Source of the DNA: Pseudomonas nunensis
GTDB lineage: Bacteria; Pseudomonadota; Gammaproteobacteria; Pseudomonadales; Pseudomonadaceae
Length of the DNA: 64,000 bases
Reading direction: 5' to 3'
NCBI RefSeq assembly: GCF_024296925.1
Contig: NZ_CP101125.1
Span: 3,970,501-4,034,500 of the forward strand
In this document: positions 41,304-50,288 of the stretch, piece after piece
Layout: every line of letters starts with the position of its first letter
Numbering within the stretch: position 1 is the stretch's first letter
Position numbers and translations under genes: made by a program
The notes under the pieces: model-generated
What the model was told of the DNA's origin: nothing
Seen by the model: only the letters and a program-made list of their open reading frames with translations
Database searches by the model: none

Positions 41304-41412
41304 CAGAGATCATGCAGGCTGCCCGTGAGTGGATTAATCTAAAGGTCAGCCATAGACCTTTGGCGTGCTGCTGCGGTCTATGCCAGTGCCTATCGATAAA
41401 AGGAAGAACGCC

Positions 41413-41676
41413 ATGCCTGCCCGCGAACTGCAAGACCAGCTCAATACCCTGCGCGAGCAATTGGAACAGAATCCGCCGCTCTCCGAAGCCGAGCGCGAAG
41501 ACCTGCACGCGCTGATGCAACAGATCGAACTCGAGCTTGAGCTGGAAACCAAAACCAAGGACTCCAACCTCGCCGACGGCGTGAACCTGGCCGTCGAACG
41601 CTTTGAACTCGAACACCCCGCCATTGCCGGCACCTTGCGCAACATCGTGCAAACGCTGGGCAACATCGGGATCTGA
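41413..41676 (+). CDS. DUF4404-type small protein
   Basis: 87 residues from the ATG at 41413 (AGGAAG upstream). Largely helical and acidic: ELQDQLNTLREQLEQNPPLS, AEREDLHALMQQIELELELE and HPAIAGTLRNIVQTLGNIGI. Fits the DUF4404 family, common in pseudomonads, function unknown. Followed by a strong terminator. Confidence 0.8.
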   Translation: MPARELQDQLNTLREQLEQNPPLSEAEREDLHALMQQIELELELETKTKDSNLADGVNLAVERFELEHPAIAGTLRNIVQTLGNIGI

Positions 41677-41689
41677 ACCCGCCAGATGC

Positions 41690-41722
41690 AAAAAAGCCCT
41701 GCTAGCGATAGCAGGGCTTTTT
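41690..41722. terminator. Intrinsic terminator after the DUF4404 gene
   Basis: AGCCCTGCTA-GCGA-TAGCAGGGCT with A-run before and T-run after, 14 bp after the stop codon. Confidence 0.92.
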
Positions 41723-41751
41723 CATATCCGGAGTTTGCAATGCAGTCCCCT

Positions 41752-41841
41752 TGTGGGAGCGGGCTTGCTCGCGAAAGCGGTGTATCAGTCAACATTTATG
41801 CCGGCTGACACACCGCTTTCGCGAGCAAGCCCGCTCCCACA
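41752..41841. repeat. REPIN, class I, copy 4
   Basis: TGTGGGAGCGGGCTTGCTCG and reverse complement around a spacer with GTATCAGTCAACATTTATG. It lies between the DUF4404 terminator and the end of queF. Confidence 0.92.
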
Positions 41842-41849
41842 GGGGTTCT

Positions 41850-42680
41850 TTATTGACGGGCCAAACGGTGGTTCGGCAGTTGGACCGTTTCAGTGCTGCG
41901 ATACGGGTTGATATCCAGCCCGCCCCGCCGCACGTACCGTGCATACACGGTCAATTTCTCCGGCTTCAACAAGCGTTGCAGGTCGAGAAAGATCCGCTCC
42001 ACGCACTGCTCATGGAAGTCCGAGTGCTGGCGGAAGCTGACGATGTATTCCAGCAGACTCGCGTGATCCAGCGCCGCACCACGGTATTCCACCGCCACGC
42101 TGCCCCAGTCCGGCTGACTGGTGACCGGGCAATTGGATTTGAGCAAATGGCTGTGCACAGCCTCTTCGACAATCCGCGAATCATCGCAACGCAACAGCTC
42201 TGGACGCGGGTGCTCGTAGTTGCTGACGCTGATGTCCAGCTCATCAATGCACACGCCCGGCAAGGCAACGACGCCTTCCGCTTCAACGTCCTTCAGGCTG
42301 CGAATCCGTACGCCAACCGGTTTGCCGGCCGCCGCCGACAGGTCTTTCACCAGCGTGGCTTCAAGGCTCGCGGTGTCGGCAAACGGCGTCTGGTTCAGGG
42401 AATTGAGGTACAGCTTGAATGACTTGGATTCGATGATGTTCGGCGAATCCGCCGGGATGCTGAATTCACCGATCGCCACCACAGGCTTGCCCGATGGCAG
42501 CAGCCACGACAGCTCGAAGCAGTTCCAGAAATCCACGCCTTTATACGGCAGGGTGTCCGCCGTCAGGCCCAGCTCGGCCCACTTCGCGGTGCGCGGGATC
42601 GGGAACAGCAAGGACGGCGTGTAGGTGGCGATGTATTCGCTGGATTTGCCCAGCGGCGAATGTTCGGCTGCGGGATGCAT
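41850..42680 (-). CDS. queF: NADPH-dependent 7-cyano-7-deazaguanine reductase QueF (CinQ)
   Basis: 276 residues, the long type of QueF with two tunnelling-fold halves. Reduces preQ0 to preQ1 in queuosine synthesis. Catalytic Cys in [13 protein letters not shown]; QueF motif [17 protein letters not shown] lies in the first half. It is directly downstream of the copper cupredoxin gene on the same strand, 61 bp apart. In P. putida the pair cinA-cinQ is copper-induced by CinR/CinS, so queuosine precursor reduction is probably coupled to copper response here also. Confidence 0.94.
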   Translation of the reverse strand: MHPAAEHSPLGKSSEYIATYTPSLLFPIPRTAKWAELGLTADTLPYKGVDFWNCFELSWLLPSGKPVVAIGEFSIPADSPNIIESKSFKLYLNSLNQTPFADTASLEATLVKDLSAAAGKPVGVRIRSLKDVEAEGVVALPGVCIDELDISVSNYEHPRPELLRCDDSRIVEEAVHSHLLKSNCPVTSQPDWGSVAVEYRGAALDHASLLEYIVSFRQHSDFHEQCVERIFLDLQRLLKPEKLTVYARYVRRGGLDINPYRSTETVQLPNHRLARQ

Positions 42681-42741
42681 GGCGGAAACCTGACTGAAGA
42701 ATCAGCGGATTCTATCAGCCTTTGCGCCCGCCTTTGAGTGC

Positions 42742-43263
42742 TTACTGACTGACAGTCAGTTTGCCGACCATCCCCGCCTGATAGTGACCCGGAATATTGC
42801 AGGCAAATTCCAGCTGCGTGGCTTTGGAGAACGTCCAGGTCAGCTCGGCGGTTTTGCCCGGCGGCACCAGCACGCTATTGGGGTCGTCGTGTTTCATTCC
42901 ATGGTCCATTCCGGCCATCGAACCGTGGTCCATTTCCTTCATTGCTGTAGGCGTCAGCATGCCGCTCTGCTGCATCTTCAACATTTCCTGCTGGTGCGCG
43001 GCGTGCATCGCCGCGTCACCGAGGTTGAATTCGTGCAGCAACTGGCCTTTATTCACCAACACAAAACGAATCGTCTCACCGGCCTTGATACCGATAGCCT
43101 TCGGATCGAACGACATATCGCCCATCACTACTTCCACGCTGCGGCTGGCCTTGGCCGCCGGGGCCGGCTGACCGAAGTCGTAAGTCTGCGCAGGCGATGC
43201 CCACACGGGCGAACTCAACGCCAGCAAACACGCGGCCAGCACCAGACGATTGCGCAAAAACAT
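42742..43263 (-). CDS. cinA: Periplasmic cupredoxin (CinA-like)
   Basis: 173 residues, signal peptide LVLAACLLALSSPVWA. A type-1 copper fold: His in LLHEFNLG, then the C-terminal loop FACNIPGHYQAGM that gives Cys, His and Met ligands. Between the ligands is a Met/His-rich insert (AAHQQEMLKMQQSGM; MDHGSMAGMDHGMKHDD) suited to binding extra copper. It is divergent from a copper two-component system and shares an operator-like palindrome with it. Described in P. putida as copper-inducible CinA. GGAG lies before the ATG. Confidence 0.9.
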   Translation of the reverse strand: MFLRNRLVLAACLLALSSPVWASPAQTYDFGQPAPAAKASRSVEVVMGDMSFDPKAIGIKAGETIRFVLVNKGQLLHEFNLGDAAMHAAHQQEMLKMQQSGMLTPTAMKEMDHGSMAGMDHGMKHDDPNSVLVPPGKTAELTWTFSKATQLEFACNIPGHYQAGMVGKLTVSQ

Positions 43264-43326
43264 AGCCGTACTCCAACAAGATAAGGTTCAGCCTATGGAA
43301 AACTCTAAACTGACACGCCTGCCCGC

Positions 43327-43359
43327 AACCTGACAGGCAGATTACAACTTTGTCAGGTT
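43327..43359. promoter_or_regulatory. CinR/CopR-type operator between cinA and cinR
   Basis: AACCTGACA (43327-43335) and TGTCAGGTT (43351-43359) are perfect 9-bp arms with a 15-bp spacer. On the minus strand TGACA-AAGTT-GTAAT fits the TGACA-N5-GTAAT box that I recall for Pseudomonas copper regulators. It lies 64 bp before cinA and about 95 bp before cinR, so one site could control both directions. Confidence 0.75.
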
Positions 43360-43452
43360 GGCCCGCATCGGCAGGCCCCACGGTATAAAGCGTCCGCTCC
43401 ATTTGCCCAGAGCTATTTATTAAACAGAGCTTTTTATTAAACAGAGCTACCC

Positions 43453-44133
43453 ATGAAACTGCTGATCGTCGAAGACCAAGCGAAAACCGGCCACTACTTG
43501 CGCCAGGGCCTGACCGAGGCCGGGTTCAATACCGAACTGGTGGCCGACGGCAGCAGCGGCCAGCAACTGGCGCTGACCGGTGAATACGCCTTGCTGATCC
43601 TCGACGTGATGCTGCCCGGCCGCGATGGTTGGCAGATTCTGCAAGCGGTGCGCGGCGCCGGCCTCGACACGCCGGTGCTGTTTCTGACCGCCCGCGACGC
43701 GGTGGAGGACCGGGTTCACGGCCTGGAACTGGGCGCCGACGATTATCTGGTCAAACCTTTCGCGTTTTCTGAATTGCTGGCCCGGGTCCGCAGCCTGTTA
43801 CGGCGTGGCAGCGCCACACCTCAGGAAACCACCCTGCAACTGGCCGACTTGCGCCTGGACCTGATCCGCCGCCGGGCTGAACGCAACGGTCAACGCATAG
43901 ACCTGACCGCCAAGGAATTCTCCCTGTTGGAAATGCTCCTGCGCCGGCAAGGTGAAGTGCTGCCCAAATCGCTGATCGCTTCCCAGGTGTGGGACATGAA
44001 TTTCGACAGCGACACCAATGTCATCGAGGTGGCGATCCGGCGCCTGCGCTTGAAGATCGACGACGACTTTCCCAACAAACTGATCCACACCGTGCGCGGC
44101 ATGGGCTACGTGCTCGAAGAGCGTGACGCCTGA
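43453..44133 (+). CDS. cinR: Copper-responsive response regulator (CinR/CopR-like)
   Basis: 226 residues, OmpR family. Receiver domain with EDQ near residues 7-9, phospho-Asp51 in [12 protein letters not shown], and K in [13 protein letters not shown]; winged-helix DNA-binding domain from about 125 ([50 protein letters not shown]). The stop overlaps the sensor kinase start (TGATG). High similarity in style to CusR/CopR/CinR heavy-metal regulators; the metal is inferred from the cupredoxin gene and operator. Confidence 0.92.
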   Translation: MKLLIVEDQAKTGHYLRQGLTEAGFNTELVADGSSGQQLALTGEYALLILDVMLPGRDGWQILQAVRGAGLDTPVLFLTARDAVEDRVHGLELGADDYLVKPFAFSELLARVRSLLRRGSATPQETTLQLADLRLDLIRRRAERNGQRIDLTAKEFSLLEMLLRRQGEVLPKSLIASQVWDMNFDSDTNVIEVAIRRLRLKIDDDFPNKLIHTVRGMGYVLEERDA

Positions 44134-45482
44134 TGCGCCGACTGTCCTTGAGCAATCGCCTGGCGCTGCTGTTTGCAGCCTGCACTGCGGTGGTGTCGTT
44201 GTTTGCCGGGGTGCTGTTCAGCCGCGCCAGCGAAGCGCATTTCGTTGAACTCGATCAGCAGTTGCTGGACGGCAAGTTGATCGGCTTGCGCCGGGCGCTG
44301 CATGACCTTGAATCCAGTGAAAGTGAAGTCAAACTGCAAGACGAGTTGAGCCGACAGGCCGATTTGTCGCTGCGCATTACCGGCGGCGATGGTCTGCGCT
44401 GGTACGACAGCTCGATTCGACTGCCCAAGGACCTCCCGCAAACGCCGGGTTTATCGACCCTGAGCAGCGAGGGCACTGACTATCGCGTCCTCAACGCCCC
44501 GCTGTTTCCCGACAAGCCCGACTCGCCGCGACTGACGCTGTTGCTGGACATCACCCACCACCAACACTTCTTGCAACGCATGCAACACCTGATCTGGCTG
44601 ACCGTCGGCCTCTCGGCCCTGGCCACTGCCCTGCTCGGTGCCTGGGCGGCACGTAGCGGTCTGCGCCCGTTGCGGCGCATGAGCGCGGTGGCCAGCGGGG
44701 TGTCTGCACATTCGCTCAACGCACGCTTGCCGGAAGCGAACATGCCGCCAGAACTTGCGGAAATGGCCCACAACTTCAACGCCATGCTCGGACGCCTCGA
44801 CGACTCTTTTCAACGACTCTCGGCCTTCTCCGCCGACATCGCGCATGAATTGCGCACGCCCTTGTCGAACCTGCTGACTCACACCCAGGTCACCCTCACC
44901 CGCCCGCGCCCGATCGAGGATTATCGCGAGGCACTGCACAGCAACCTCGAAGAACTGCAATGGATGGCGCAACTGGTCAACGACATGTTGTACCTGGCCA
45001 AGGCTGACCACGGTTTGCTGATGCCCAAGCGCGAACCGCTGGAACTGGCGGAGGAAGTGGATCTGTTGCTGGAGTTCTTTGCACCGCTGGCCGAGGACGC
45101 GCAGGTGAAACTGAGCCGTGATGGCAGCGCACAGATGGAGGGCGACCGCAGCATGTTGCGCCGGGCGCTTTCCAACCTGCTGGATAACGCGCTGCGGTTT
45201 ACGCCGGCCGAGGGTGAGGTTCGGGTACGGATTGTCGATCAGGCCAAAGGGTTGAGCCTGACGGTCGAGAACAGTGGGGACGGGATTGCTGAGGCGTTGC
45301 TACCGCGTTTGTTCGACCGGTTCTATCGGGCTGATCCGGCGCGCCAAGAAGGCAGTAGCGAGCATGCGGGGTTGGGGTTGGCGATTACCCAGTCGATCAT
45401 TCGTGCCCATGGCGGGTTGATTCGTTGCGAATCGGCGAATGGGTGGACGCGATTTGTGATTGAGTTGCCCAAGAAGGATTGA
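44133..45482 (+). CDS. cinS: Copper-sensing histidine kinase (CinS/CopS-like)
   Basis: 449 residues, inner membrane. TM1 (LALLFAACTAVVSLFAGVLF) and TM2 (LIWLTVGLSALATALLGAWA) flank a 120-residue periplasmic sensor with His residues near TM2 (DITHHQHFLQRMQH) that could bind copper. HAMP, then HisKA with the phospho-His in SADIAHELRTPLSNLL, then HATPase (NLLDNALRFTPAEG; GLGLAITQSIIRAHGG). Coupled to the regulator gene. Confidence 0.92.
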   Translation: MRRLSLSNRLALLFAACTAVVSLFAGVLFSRASEAHFVELDQQLLDGKLIGLRRALHDLESSESEVKLQDELSRQADLSLRITGGDGLRWYDSSIRLPKDLPQTPGLSTLSSEGTDYRVLNAPLFPDKPDSPRLTLLLDITHHQHFLQRMQHLIWLTVGLSALATALLGAWAARSGLRPLRRMSAVASGVSAHSLNARLPEANMPPELAEMAHNFNAMLGRLDDSFQRLSAFSADIAHELRTPLSNLLTHTQVTLTRPRPIEDYREALHSNLEELQWMAQLVNDMLYLAKADHGLLMPKREPLELAEEVDLLLEFFAPLAEDAQVKLSRDGSAQMEGDRSMLRRALSNLLDNALRFTPAEGEVRVRIVDQAKGLSLTVENSGDGIAEALLPRLFDRFYRADPARQEGSSEHAGLGLAITQSIIRAHGGLIRCESANGWTRFVIELPKKD

Positions 45483-45500
45483 GGCCAGCAGGGCCGGCCT

Positions 45501-45568
45501 CTTCGCGGGCAAGCCTCGCTCCTACACAGGGCGATGTAAACCTGTAGGAGCGAGGCTTGCCCGCGAAG
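45501..45568. repeat. REPIN, class II, copy 1
   Basis: CTTCGCGGGCAAGCCTCGCT and complement with a short spacer, between convergent cinS and lolE. Different in sequence from class I (GGGCTTGCTCGC). Confidence 0.92.
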
Positions 45569-45581
45569 ACAATTTCAGGGC

Positions 45582-46826
45582 TTACGAATACCGCAACGCA
45601 TGCGCCGGCTCGATCTTCGCCGCACGCCATGCCGGATAAACCGTCGCCAAAAAGCTCAGGATGAAACCCGCCGAGCAGATCAACAACACATCCCCGCCCT
45701 GCAATTCCGACGGCAAGTTGCTGACGAAGTACACGTCCGAACTGAAGATGTGCTGCCCGGTGACCCGCTCCAGCCAACCCACCAGCTCACTGACGTTCAG
45801 TGCCGCAATCACGCCCAGCACACCGCCGATCAAGGTGCCGACAATCCCGATCACCGTGCCCTGCACCATGAAGATCGCCATGATCTGGCGTGGCGTGGCG
45901 CCGATGGTGCGCAGGATCGCGATGTCCGCGCCCTTGTCGTTCACCACCATGATCAAGGTGGCGATGATGTTGAACGCCGCCACCGCGACGATCATCAGCA
46001 ACAACAGGCCGATCATGGTTTTTTCCATTTTCATCGCGCTGAAGAGGCTGCCCTGGGTGTGGGTCCAGTCGTCAGCCTTGTAAGCGGTGCCGAGGCCATT
46101 GGCGATGTCGTTCGACACCTTCGGCGCTGCGTACAAATCCTTCACCGCCAGGCGCACGCTCTGCACCTGGTTCGGCTGCCAATGCTGCATCTGCGCGGCG
46201 TCGGCCATGTGGATCAACGCCATCGAACCGTCCAGTTCGGCGCCAACCTTGAACACGCCGACCACGTTCAGTCGCTGCATGCGCGGGGTGATGCCACCCG
46301 GTGCGCTGCTGACTTCCGGCACGATCAGGGTGATTTTGTCGCCGACGTTCAAGCGAAAGCGCCGCGCGGTGATTTCACCGACTACCACGCCGAACTCGCC
46401 GGGTTTCAAGTCATCGAGACGGCCCTGGACGATGTGCTGCGCAACGATGGAAACCTTGCCTTCCTGCGCCGGATCGATGCCGCTGACCTGAATCGGCTGC
46501 ATCGAGCCTTTATAAGAGAGCATGCCTTCCATTTCGGTGAACGGCACGGCGGCGGTCACTTCAGGATTTTTCATCGCGGCGGCGGCCACGGGCTGCCAAT
46601 CGTCGATCGGGTTTACGCCGACGATGGTCGCGTGGGGCACCATACCGAGGATGCGCGAGCTCATTTCGCGCTGGAAACCGTTCATCACCGACAACACCAC
46701 GATCATTGCCAACACGCCCAGGGCGAGGCCGATCATCGAGGTCATCGAGATGAAAGATACGAAGCGATTGCGGCGCTTTGCGCGGGTATAGCGCGCGCCG
46801 ATAAAGATCGATAACGGTCTGAACAT
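45582..46826 (-). CDS. lolE: Lipoprotein-releasing ABC transporter permease LolE
   Basis: 414 residues from the ATG at 46826. One of two FtsX-like permeases of LolCDE, which extracts outer-membrane lipoproteins from the inner membrane. One N-terminal helix, a large periplasmic domain (about 50-270) and three C-terminal helices ([60 protein letters not shown]). It is the third gene in the lolC-lolD-lolE operon and a clear paralogue of lolC; which is named C or E follows gene order. Confidence 0.93.
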   Translation of the reverse strand: MFRPLSIFIGARYTRAKRRNRFVSFISMTSMIGLALGVLAMIVVLSVMNGFQREMSSRILGMVPHATIVGVNPIDDWQPVAAAAMKNPEVTAAVPFTEMEGMLSYKGSMQPIQVSGIDPAQEGKVSIVAQHIVQGRLDDLKPGEFGVVVGEITARRFRLNVGDKITLIVPEVSSAPGGITPRMQRLNVVGVFKVGAELDGSMALIHMADAAQMQHWQPNQVQSVRLAVKDLYAAPKVSNDIANGLGTAYKADDWTHTQGSLFSAMKMEKTMIGLLLLMIVAVAAFNIIATLIMVVNDKGADIAILRTIGATPRQIMAIFMVQGTVIGIVGTLIGGVLGVIAALNVSELVGWLERVTGQHIFSSDVYFVSNLPSELQGGDVLLICSAGFILSFLATVYPAWRAAKIEPAHALRYS

Positions 46827-46892
46827 TCGCTGGGGCACCGTATAAAAATAAAAGACCCGACGGACTATTCAGTCACGCCGGGTTTGGGCCGA

Positions 46893-47576
46893 TCAGATGG
46901 GCGTCAGGCAACCTTCCTGCAAATGCAGGACGCGATCCATCTGGCGAGCCAGGTTCATGTCATGAGTCACCACCAGGAACGCCGTGCGCATCGAGGTGCT
47001 GAGTTCCAGCATCAAATCCTGAATGCCTTGCGCGGTGTGGGAGTCGAGGTTGCCGGTCGGCTCGTCGAGCATCACCAGCCCAGGGTTGTTCACCAGGGCG
47101 CGGGCGATGGCCACACGTTGACGCTCGCCGCCGGACAACTCCGAAGGTTTGTGTTGCAGGCGATGCCCCAGCCCTACCCGCTCCAGCAATGTGGTGGCAC
47201 GCTGACGTGCTTCCGGGATCGCGGTCTTGCCGATCAGCAGCGGCATGCAGACGTTTTCCAGCGCGGTGAATTCCGGCAGCAAGTGGTGGAACTGGTACAC
47301 GAACCCGAGGGAACGGTTACGCAGCAAACCACGATTTTTCTCGCTCAGGGCCGAAAGCTCTTCGCCGTCGAGCCAGACGCTGCCCTTGGTTGGCGTATCG
47401 AGGCCGCCCAGCAGGTTGAGCAAAGTACTTTTACCCGAACCCGAGGTGCCGACAATCGCCACACGCTCACCCGGGTGCAGCTCCAGTTGCAGACCGGCCA
47501 ACACTTCTACCGACTCCGGGCCTTCCTCGTAGGATTTGCCCAGGTTGCGGCAGCTCAAGATTGCTTTTTCACTCAT
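46893..47576 (-). CDS. lolD: Lipoprotein-releasing ABC transporter ATPase LolD
   Basis: 227 residues from the ATG at 47576, the normal length; an ATG at 47591 overlaps the lolC stop and would add five residues. Walker [10 protein letters not shown], signature [15 protein letters not shown], Walker [12 protein letters not shown] and H-loop VVTHDMN. It powers release of lipoproteins to LolA. The 66-bp gap to lolE is the only space in the operon. Confidence 0.96.
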   Translation of the reverse strand: MSEKAILSCRNLGKSYEEGPESVEVLAGLQLELHPGERVAIVGTSGSGKSTLLNLLGGLDTPTKGSVWLDGEELSALSEKNRGLLRNRSLGFVYQFHHLLPEFTALENVCMPLLIGKTAIPEARQRATTLLERVGLGHRLQHKPSELSGGERQRVAIARALVNNPGLVMLDEPTGNLDSHTAQGIQDLMLELSTSMRTAFLVVTHDMNLARQMDRVLHLQEGCLTPI

Positions 47577-47583
47577 GCCCGAC

Positions 47584-48834
47584 TCACTCATAACGTAGCG
47601 CCTCCGCAGGCTGGGTGCGCGCGGCACGCCAGGCTGGATACAGGGTGGCGAGGAAACTCAGGACCAACGCGGCGGCGCAGACCATCAACACGTCCTGGCT
47701 CTGCACTTGCGACGGCAGGTAATCGATGAAATACACGTCGGCGTTCAGGAATTTATGCCCGATCAGCCCTTCGAGCGCCGAGATCGCGGCGCTGACGTTC
47801 AGCGCGGCGAAGATCCCGACCACGGCGCCGATCAGCGTACCGACCACACCAATGACCGTGCCCTGGACCATGAAGATCGCCATGATCGAACCCGGCGTCG
47901 CGCCAAGGGTGCGCAGAATCGCGATGTCGCCCTTCTTGTCGTTCACCACCATCACCAGCGTGGAGATGATGTTGAACGCCGCCACGGCGACGATCAGCAG
48001 CAACAGCAGACCGATCATGGCTTTTTCCATGCGGATCGCCTGATACAGGTTGCCGTGGGTACGGGTCCAGTCGCGGGCGTAGTAATGGTCTTCGCCGAGT
48101 TGCTGGGCGAGGGTCCATGCTACGCGCGGTGCCTGGAACAGGTCGTCGAACTTCAAGCGGATGCCCTGGACCTGATCCGGTTTCCAGCGATGCAGCCGGG
48201 CCAGATCCTGCAGGTTGGTCACGCCCAGGTAGCCGTCCAGCTCACCGGCGCCGACATGGAAGATGCCGACCACGGTAAAGCGTTTCATGCGCGGGAACAT
48301 CCCGGCCGGGGTCACGGTGACTTCCGGCGCGACGAACGTCAGCTTGTCACCAATCGATGCGCCGAGTTTGGCCGCAGCCTTGTCGCCGATGACGATGCCG
48401 AAGCTGCCGGGGGTCAGGTCGTCGAGTTTGCCCTGCTGCATGAAGTTATCAATGATCGAGACCTGGCGCTCCAGCGTCGGGTCGATGGCATTGAGCAACA
48501 CCTTGGAGACCTTGCCGTTGTTGGTCAGCAGCCCCTGCATCTGGGTGAACGGCGCAACGGCCGTCACCTGCGGGTTCTGCTTGACCTTGGCGGCCAGGCT
48601 TTGCCAGTCGCTGATGGGTTCACCGGACTCGATGGTCGCGTGGGGCACCATGCCCAGCACGCGGGTGCGCATCTCATGATCGAAGCCGTTCATGACCGAC
48701 AGCACGACGATCATCACGACCACGCCAAGGGCGAGCCCGATCATTGAAGTCAGGGAAATGAACGACACAAAATGATTGCGACGCTTTGCACGGGTATAAC
48801 GCGTGCCAATAAATACGAAGAGAGGTCTGAACAT
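47584..48834 (-). CDS. lolC: Lipoprotein-releasing ABC transporter permease LolC
   Basis: 416 residues. The same topology as the partner: helix at 25-50 ([20 protein letters not shown]), periplasmic domain, three C-terminal helices ([60 protein letters not shown]). First gene of the operon. The two permeases share long identical stretches, which shows an old duplication, and many codons are also shared. Confidence 0.93.
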   Translation of the reverse strand: MFRPLFVFIGTRYTRAKRRNHFVSFISLTSMIGLALGVVVMIVVLSVMNGFDHEMRTRVLGMVPHATIESGEPISDWQSLAAKVKQNPQVTAVAPFTQMQGLLTNNGKVSKVLLNAIDPTLERQVSIIDNFMQQGKLDDLTPGSFGIVIGDKAAAKLGASIGDKLTFVAPEVTVTPAGMFPRMKRFTVVGIFHVGAGELDGYLGVTNLQDLARLHRWKPDQVQGIRLKFDDLFQAPRVAWTLAQQLGEDHYYARDWTRTHGNLYQAIRMEKAMIGLLLLLIVAVAAFNIISTLVMVVNDKKGDIAILRTLGATPGSIMAIFMVQGTVIGVVGTLIGAVVGIFAALNVSAAISALEGLIGHKFLNADVYFIDYLPSQVQSQDVLMVCAAALVLSFLATLYPAWRAARTQPAEALRYE

Positions 48835-48928
48835 GTCGGGGCTTGTTCGGAGGGAAAAGGAACGTCCTTGTGGCGGGGGTCGATAACCAGCTTTACACTC
48901 AGACCACCGCCGCTACCATGGGTTCGCC

Positions 48929-49510
48929 ATGTCGACATTAGATGAAGAAGATCGCCGCGAATACTACCGTATCGAGGACTCGATCGCACTGGAAATTCGG
49001 CCCCTGTCTGCTCCCGAAGCCGCAGGCCAGGAAGTGTTGCAGGATGCTTCGCCACTATTCAACCTGCTCAGCGAACTGCACCTGAGTGAATTCGAGTCGC
49101 AGCACCTGTTGCGCCAGATCAGTGAGCGCGACCGGGCGATTGCGGCATTCTTGAAATCCCAGAACAAACGCATCGACCTGCTGAGCCAAGTGGTCGCCTT
49201 GACCGTGCTCGGGCAGATCGGCGAACCGCAACCGGTGATCATCTCCGAAGGCGGCATCGACTTTCAGCACCCGACGCCGATTGCGGTCGGCGCGCACCTG
49301 TCGGTCAAACTGGTGCTGATGCCGCAAGCGCTGGGCCTGTTGCTGCGCGCCAAGGTCACCCACTGCGACCGCAAGGGTGACGGCTACGATGTCGGCACCG
49401 AGTTCGAATACCCGACCGATGCCCAGCGCCAGTTGCTCGCCCGCTACATCTTGCAAAAGCAGGCCCAGGAACGACGCCTGGCCCGCGAACAAAACGAATC
49501 AGGCATTTAA
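48929..49510 (+). CDS. PilZ-like domain protein
   Basis: 193 residues. N-terminal RREYYRI fits the PilZ RxxxR motif, but the second motif reads IISEGGIDF, with Ile in place of the usual Asp/Asn of D/NxSxxG, so cyclic-di-GMP binding may be weak. A helical insertion (FNLLSELHLSEFESQHLLRQ; ISERDRAIAAFLKSQNKRID) lies between the motifs. The C-terminal strand GYDVGTEFEYPTD is PilZ-like. Divergent from lolC; 13 bp before the phosphodiesterase gene, so probably co-transcribed with it. Confidence 0.82.
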   Translation: MSTLDEEDRREYYRIEDSIALEIRPLSAPEAAGQEVLQDASPLFNLLSELHLSEFESQHLLRQISERDRAIAAFLKSQNKRIDLLSQVVALTVLGQIGEPQPVIISEGGIDFQHPTPIAVGAHLSVKLVLMPQALGLLLRAKVTHCDRKGDGYDVGTEFEYPTDAQRQLLARYILQKQAQERRLAREQNESGI

Positions 49511-49523
49511 TTAAGGAAGAACC

Positions 49524-50246
49524 GTGACCCTCATCTACGGCCATCGCGGCGCCAAAGGCGAAGCACCGGAAAACACCCTGACCAGTTTTCAGGAATGTCT
49601 CAAGCACGGCGTGCGCCGTTGCGAACTGGACCTGCACCTGTCCATGGACGGCGAGTTGATGGTCATCCATGACCCGACACTCAAGCGCACCACGGATCGG
49701 CGCGGCAAAGTGGTCGAGCACTCCGCCAAGGATCTGGTGACCTACGACGCGCGCAAGGGCGGCCCGGGCTGGATCAAGCCGTGCCCGATTCCGACGCTGG
49801 AAGAACTGTTCGAGAAATGCGATTTCGAGCACTGGCAACTCGAAGTCAAAAGCGCTTCACGCACCCGTGCCGCAACCACCGTGCTGGCGATTCGTGAGAT
49901 GGCGGTGCGTCATGGCCTGCTGGACAAGGTGACGATCACCTCGAGTTCCCGCGAAGTATTGAAAGCTGCGCTGGATCTGGTGCCGGACGTGTCCCGGGGA
50001 TTGGTGGCCGAATACGCCTGGCTCGACCCGTTGAAGGTCGCGCAAAGCTATGGCTGTGAGATTCTGGCGCTGAACTGGACCCTGTGTACGCCGGAACGCC
50101 TGCAAAAGGCGCAACGTCAGGGGCTGCATGTGTCGGTATGGACAGTCAACGAGCCCGCGCTAATGCGCAGACTCGCCGACTTCGGCGTTGACAGCCTGAT
50201 TACAGACTTTCCCGGTTTGGCCACTGCCACGCTCGAGAATTGCTGA
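49524..50246 (+). CDS. Glycerophosphodiester phosphodiesterase
   Basis: 240 residues from a GTG at 49524 (AAGGAAG upstream). Cytoplasmic GDPD-type enzyme with no signal peptide. Catalytic HRGAKGEAPENT at residues 6-17 with Glu/Asp in CELDLHLSMDGELMVIHD, the Lys/His strand LEVKSASRT, and late VWTVNEPALMRRLADFGVD. It cleaves glycerophosphodiesters to glycerol-3-phosphate and alcohol. It follows the PilZ-like gene. Confidence 0.92.
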   Translation: MTLIYGHRGAKGEAPENTLTSFQECLKHGVRRCELDLHLSMDGELMVIHDPTLKRTTDRRGKVVEHSAKDLVTYDARKGGPGWIKPCPIPTLEELFEKCDFEHWQLEVKSASRTRAATTVLAIREMAVRHGLLDKVTITSSSREVLKAALDLVPDVSRGLVAEYAWLDPLKVAQSYGCEILALNWTLCTPERLQKAQRQGLHVSVWTVNEPALMRRLADFGVDSLITDFPGLATATLENC

Positions 50247-50288
50247 AATCGGTCTCCCCGGCCGGCTCAGGCCACCGGCCGGAGCCGC

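Noticed and set aside
45600..46814. Plus-strand Arg/His-rich frame opposite lolE, with a similar one at 47707-48747 opposite lolC
   Set aside because: The two resemble each other only because lolC and lolE are paralogues; both are antisense.
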